From contig NZ_MU078693.1 of NCBI RefSeq assembly GCF_014078525.1, forward strand, positions 62,001 to 126,000: DNA of 64,000 nt, written 5' to 3'. Origin of the DNA: Nitrosopumilus sp. b3. Lineage in GTDB: Archaea; Thermoproteota; Nitrososphaeria; Nitrososphaerales; Nitrosopumilaceae. Below are positions 61,655 through 64,000 of the stretch, one piece after another. The notes beneath the pieces are model-generated. The model saw only the letters and a list, made by a program, of their open reading frames with translations, did not search any database and was not told where the DNA came from. The position numbers were made by a program, and so were the translations under genes. Positions within the stretch are counted from its first letter, which is position 1. Each line of letters starts with the position of its first letter.

Positions 61655-61729
61655 ATGCTGAAACATCAGACCAGTGTAAAGAGATGCAAAAAATTCAAAA
61701 GTATTTGGAAGGAGGTGATAATGAGATAA
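61655..61729 (+). CDS. 24-aa leaderless ORF or small RNA gene
   Basis: ATG at 61655, TAA at 61727-61729. The basic peptide starts MLKHQTSVKRCKKFKSIWKE. Its ATG is exactly at the expected transcription start of site B. Near its end is a perfect Shine-Dalgarno-like GGAGGTGAT (61711-61719) followed by ATG AGA TAA. It might be a regulatory RNA rather than a protein gene. A T-rich stretch near 61751-61760 could end transcription. Confidence 0.4.
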   Translation: MLKHQTSVKRCKKFKSIWKEVIMR

Positions 61730-61770
61730 AATAATTAACATCCCTTTCCAAGTTTTTTAATTTATAATTT

Positions 61771-61992
61771 CTATCTAGATAAAATGCCATTAACAAAATC
61801 AACTATTGAAAATACTACTTGCTCAAATGTATGTATTAGAAAATTTTCTTGAAGTCCTTTATCTCCTATTTCATGAGAATGAGAGTCCATTAGATCTATG
61901 GTTGCATGAGGATGTGCCTCTGCTGAAGAAACTATCCCCATTGCAAAAATAAAAACAATCAAAATTCCAAACATTGTAAGAGATTTCAACAT
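61771..61992 (-). CDS. Small exported His-rich protein, 73 aa
   Basis: Signal peptide (MFGILIVFIFAMGIVSSAEA) followed by the His cluster HPHATIDLMDSHSHEIGD, a possible copper or zinc site, then a helical tail (FEQVVFSIVDFVNGILSR). No family known. It converges on the 24-aa ORF and is next to metal-related genes, so a metal-binding role is suggested only by composition. Confidence 0.65.
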   Translation of the reverse strand: MLKSLTMFGILIVFIFAMGIVSSAEAHPHATIDLMDSHSHEIGDKGLQENFLIHTFEQVVFSIVDFVNGILSR

Positions 61993-62050
61993 TTTCTTTT
62001 TATTTCAGTATCATTTTAATTTTTCAACATATCTTATACAAATAGAGAAA

Positions 62051-62081
62051 ATTACAACTGTAAAGTCCAGTTGTTAAATAT
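62051..62081 (+). promoter_or_regulatory. Site C: ATTACA-AC-TGTAAA with TATA TTAAATAT
   Basis: The palindrome (62051-62064) differs at one position; TTAAATAT is at 62074-62081. It serves the zinc-finger gene starting at 62105 (31 bp from the first TATA base). Confidence 0.65.
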
Positions 62082-62104
62082 CTACAAAAATGTTGAACAA
62101 TAAG

Positions 62105-62326
62105 ATGACAAATGTGTGTAAAGGAGTATGTATCAAATACAAAGCTGTAGGATACAAAGGTAAACACAGATACAATATTGGACAGAAGAGATGTCCAGTA
62201 TGTGAAGAATTTCTAAAATATCTCGGTATCCGGTGTCCTTGCTGTAGTGTAAAACTAAGAACCACACCTAGAGGTAATAAGGCCAGAAAAGAAATTCAGA
62301 GTGAAAGAAATTGTGTGTGGTATTAA
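62105..62326 (+). CDS. Small zinc-finger protein, paralogue of 13162-13617
   Basis: 73 residues from the ATG at 62105, at the predicted mRNA start (an ATG at 62090 is in frame but too close to TATA). MTNVCKGVCIKYKAVGYKGK, then KRCPVCEEFLKYLGIRCPCC and KLRTTPRGNKARK: eight cysteines arranged like the first module of the 151-aa protein at 13162-13617. Basic C-terminus. Likely nucleic-acid binding; its control by the repeated palindrome points to metal or redox response. Confidence 0.78.
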   Translation: MTNVCKGVCIKYKAVGYKGKHRYNIGQKRCPVCEEFLKYLGIRCPCCSVKLRTTPRGNKARKEIQSERNCVWY

Positions 62327-62449
62327 TTCTGAAGTCGGTTTACAGTAACTTCAAAAATTTCACTTAATCCCGCCTTTAACTAAATGTGCCAACAATAAAT
62401 TGAAAAATATTAAAGACATGTATTTTACAAAGATAAAATCTAAAGAAAA

Positions 62450-62549
62450 TAGATTTGAAGGGAGATCCCTTCTAGGATAAGGATCAAAAATCCCTTCAAA
62501 ATTTATTTGCTCAATAACATGTTGAATCTAACGCTAAGTTATCAAGCAT
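62450..62549 (-). ncRNA. Candidate structured small RNA driven by site G
   Basis: On the minus strand, the promoter site G predicts a start near 62548. The transcript begins ATGCTTGATAAC (a 12-codon frame ending at 62511) and then contains GAAGGGA/TCCCTTC arms in three places (62457-62463, 62466-62472, 62491-62497) that can pair in alternative ways, followed by T-rich sequence. No protein gene lies downstream on this strand for over 500 bp. Whether it is an RNA or a leader peptide cannot be told. Confidence 0.45.
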
Positions 62550-62569
62550 ATATTGTGTAAATCAAAAAG

Positions 62570-62600
62570 ATACTTAACGAATATAGTTTACATTTGTAAG
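62570..62600 (-). promoter_or_regulatory. Site G: minus-strand palindrome with TATA TTAAGTAT
   Basis: On the minus strand CTTACA-AA-TGTAAA (62587-62600, one mismatch), then TTAAGTAT at 62570-62577, with the same 9-bp gap as the plus-strand sites. It is placed back to back with site D (centres 38 bp apart). Confidence 0.6.
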
Positions 62601-62624
62601 AAAAAATCATTATTGGAAATAATT

Positions 62625-62655
62625 TTTACAATTGTAAAGTATTTACATTAAATAT
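62625..62655 (+). promoter_or_regulatory. Site D: TTTACA-AT-TGTAAA with TATA TTAAATAT
   Basis: A perfect 14-bp palindrome at 62625-62638, TTAAATAT at 62648-62655, and the cupredoxin TTG at 62677 is 29 bp beyond the first TATA base. Confidence 0.7.
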
Positions 62656-62676
62656 GTTAATTCATCAAATTTGATA

Positions 62677-63138
62677 TTGGATACTCCAACATCTAGTCAT
62701 GCATATGGGATTGGAATGCTTGCATTAATTATTGGCATGTCTGCAACTGTAGTATTTTACACATCATTTTACCTTCCTGAATCTTTGGCAAAACCATCCG
62801 TGGCTGAACATATTTTGAATCCTGAAGATGAATTTATCATTGAAATTGTTCCTGGTGCTGTAATTGAAGGAAATGAAAACTATGTTCCAAACAAACCTAC
62901 TGTTTTATTGGGATTCACAAACAAAGTGATTTGGCAGAATAATGATGATACTGCTCATACTGTAACTCCAGATCATCGTCAATCTGACGTATATAGCGGA
63001 GACTTTGGATCTACGGGAGTGTTAAAGCCAGGCGATACATACGAATTTCTATTTACTGAAGAACAAGTGATTTCTTATCACTGCCAACCACATCCATGGA
63101 TGACAGGAACAATTACTGTAGAAAAGAGTAGGTTCTAG
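62677..63138 (+). CDS. Membrane-anchored cupredoxin (plastocyanin-like)
   Basis: 153 residues from the TTG at 62677, chosen because it is at the expected mRNA start (a TTG at 62671 also exists). One TM helix (IGMLALIIGMSATVVFYTSF) anchors it, then a type-1 copper domain with His in NNDDTAHTVTPDH and Cys-His-Met in YHCQPHPWMTGTI. Probably a small electron carrier facing outside. Confidence 0.88.
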   Translation: MDTPTSSHAYGIGMLALIIGMSATVVFYTSFYLPESLAKPSVAEHILNPEDEFIIEIVPGAVIEGNENYVPNKPTVLLGFTNKVIWQNNDDTAHTVTPDHRQSDVYSGDFGSTGVLKPGDTYEFLFTEEQVISYHCQPHPWMTGTITVEKSRF

Positions 63139-63143
63139 TATCT

Positions 63144-63174
63144 TTGTCATTTGTAAAGTACAGAGATTAAGTAT
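63144..63174 (+). promoter_or_regulatory. Site E: degenerate palindrome with TATA TTAAGTAT
   Basis: TTGTCA-TT-TGTAAA (63144-63157; two mismatches on the left), TTAAGTAT at 63167-63174. The gap is again 9 bp. It precedes the DsbA-like gene. Confidence 0.55.
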
Positions 63175-63190
63175 GTTCAATTTTTAAAAT

Positions 63191-63883
63191 ATGGCAAACA
63201 TGAAAAAGAGTAAGAAAAGTAAACCTAAGCAAATTATATTTGCTGTAAGTATTGTAGTTGTTTTAGTAGCACTGGTATTATTTTATCAAATACCTACAAA
63301 TTCAGAATCCATTAATCTTGATATGAATAGACAAATTGGTACTGTTGATACCTCGCTTGGTTCACCAATTATGGGTTCCTCTAATGCATCAATCACCATA
63401 ATTGAATTTGGAGATTATCAATGTCCTAGTTGTAAGAAATGGTTTCTAGATACAAAACCCGACATTGTAACTAATTACATTGAAACAGGAAAAGCAAAAC
63501 TGATTTTTGTAGATATTGCATTCTTAGGCAAAGATTCGGTTCCTGCATCAATAGCAACTTACTGTGCAGAAGAACAAGAAAAATACTGGGATTATCATGG
63601 ATTTTTGTATTCAAATCAATTATCAATTGACAGTGGCTGGGCAAACTCAGACAGTCTAAAAGGATACGCCTACAATTTAGGATTGGATATGGATTTGTTT
63701 GTCAGTTGCCTAGATTCGGCAAAATATCAAAAACGTGTGCAATTTAACACAAATGAGGCACAGGGAAATGGAGTAACAGGCACTCCTACATTTTTCATTG
63801 TTGGTCCTGATGGCATTCAAGAGAAAATTGTTGGACCACAGCCATATCCAGTATTTGAGAAAATAATTGAATCCATGTCATAA
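63191..63883 (+). CDS. Membrane-anchored DsbA/thioredoxin-like oxidoreductase
   Basis: 230 residues; Lys-rich start, TM segment (IIFAVSIVVVLVALVLFYQI) and an extracellular thioredoxin fold with active site FGDYQCPSCKKWFLDT near residue 79, later cis-Pro in GVTGTPTFFIVGPDG. The start is ATG 63191 or 63200; site E slightly favours the latter. Such enzymes form or shuffle disulfides in exported proteins, possibly including the many envelope proteins nearby. Confidence 0.88.
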   Translation: MANMKKSKKSKPKQIIFAVSIVVVLVALVLFYQIPTNSESINLDMNRQIGTVDTSLGSPIMGSSNASITIIEFGDYQCPSCKKWFLDTKPDIVTNYIETGKAKLIFVDIAFLGKDSVPASIATYCAEEQEKYWDYHGFLYSNQLSIDSGWANSDSLKGYAYNLGLDMDLFVSCLDSAKYQKRVQFNTNEAQGNGVTGTPTFFIVGPDGIQEKIVGPQPYPVFEKIIESMS

Positions 63884-63908
63884 TCAAAATTAGGTATTTG
63901 ATTAGTAC

Positions 63909-63939
63909 CTTACATTTGTAAAGTCCACTAATTAAGTAT
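63909..63939 (+). promoter_or_regulatory. Site F: CTTACA-TT-TGTAAA with TATA TTAAGTAT
   Basis: Palindrome at 63909-63922 with one mismatch, TTAAGTAT at 63932-63939, and an ATG at 63961 is 29 bp beyond the first TATA base. Confidence 0.65.
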
Positions 63940-63960
63940 CAAACTAAAACAATATGAGGT

Positions 63961-64000
63961 ATGTCTTCAGTTGTAATTGCAAAAAAATCAATGGTAATGA
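63961..64000 (+). CDS. 5' end of a further gene, cut by the window edge
   Basis: ATG at 63961 at the predicted start of site F; 13 codons visible (MSSVVIAKKSMVM). Too short for identification. An ATG at 63954 in another frame is not supported by the TATA spacing. Confidence 0.45.
   Translation, partial: MSSVVIAKKSMVM

Overview
The window looks like a chromosomal segment of a marine ammonia-oxidising archaeon (Nitrososphaerota/Thaumarchaeota, Nitrosopumilus-like). This is inferred from gene content: archaeal information-processing genes (TFE, NAC, S19e, Trm56, Nep1, RNase P Rnp4, PDCD5-like), a class II (B12-dependent) ribonucleotide reductase, cobalamin synthesis genes, many secreted cupredoxin/copper-type proteins, a PEFG-type C-terminal sorting signal, very AT-rich DNA and dense short-spaced genes. 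Many genes appear leaderless: a TATA-like element lies about 25-28 bp upstream of an ATG, GTG or TTG that is itself the likely first base of the mRNA. No rRNA, CRISPR array, insertion sequence or prophage was seen.

Layout. 1-2.9 kb: cobalamin genes cbiB (cut by the window edge), a short cobQ/cbiP and a threonine-phosphate decarboxylase, as overlapping minus-strand genes. 3-5.5 kb: aspartate-semialdehyde dehydrogenase, an Lrp/AsnC regulator with a damaged or non-canonical start, and heme o synthase. 5.5-11 kb: lineage-specific proteins, including three phasin-like helical proteins, one with a histone-H1-like basic tail; a fourth candidate is at 19.3 kb. 11-15.9 kb: thioesterase, UbiD-family decarboxylase (probably archaeal mevalonate pathway), a PAC4-like small protein, a zinc-finger protein, a YqgF/RuvC-like protein, an A-ATPase H-like subunit, NAC and a PUA protein. 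16-21 kb: AbrB-PhoU protein, HflX, Trm56, TFE and a succinate-semialdehyde-type aldehyde dehydrogenase. 21-27.5 kb: hemerythrin, a basic SWIB-like protein, then a riboflavin gene set (ArfC-like reductase, a deaminase-type amidohydrolase, GTP cyclohydrolase III, RibH, RibB, bacterial-type riboflavin synthase). 27.5-36 kb: signalling genes (two stand-alone receivers, one histidine kinase), CitE-like lyase, MDR reductase, S19e, Rnp4, tRNA-Gly and Nep1. 36-41.5 kb: class II RNR next to an HTH/ATP-cone/NrdD-like protein that has lost its catalytic residues. 41.6-45.6 kb: DUF35-thiolase pair, topoisomerase-type zinc ribbons, nitrilase, a tautomerase and a rhomboid protease. 45.8-64 kb: envelope and metal region with CHRD protein, proteins with tandem Trp-Trp C-terminal repeats, cupredoxins, a CopC-CopD-propeller fusion, a ZnuABC transporter with a divergent NikR-like regulator, and a DsbA-like protein.

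The most striking signal is in 61.5-64 kb: seven copies of a TTTACA-NN-TGTAAA palindrome, each with exactly 9 bp between it and a TTAARTAT-type TATA element. They appear to drive a zinc-finger protein, a cupredoxin, a DsbA-like protein, the gene at the right edge, a 24-codon ORF and a structured, probably non-coding minus-strand transcript. The palindrome core TACA-NN-TGTA resembles sites of the CopY/BlaI family, so a metal- or redox-responsive regulon is plausible but unproven. Other leads are the dead NrdD-like regulator, the amidohydrolase inside the riboflavin genes, the amber codon in the Lrp gene, and the phasin-like protein with a DNA-binding-type tail.
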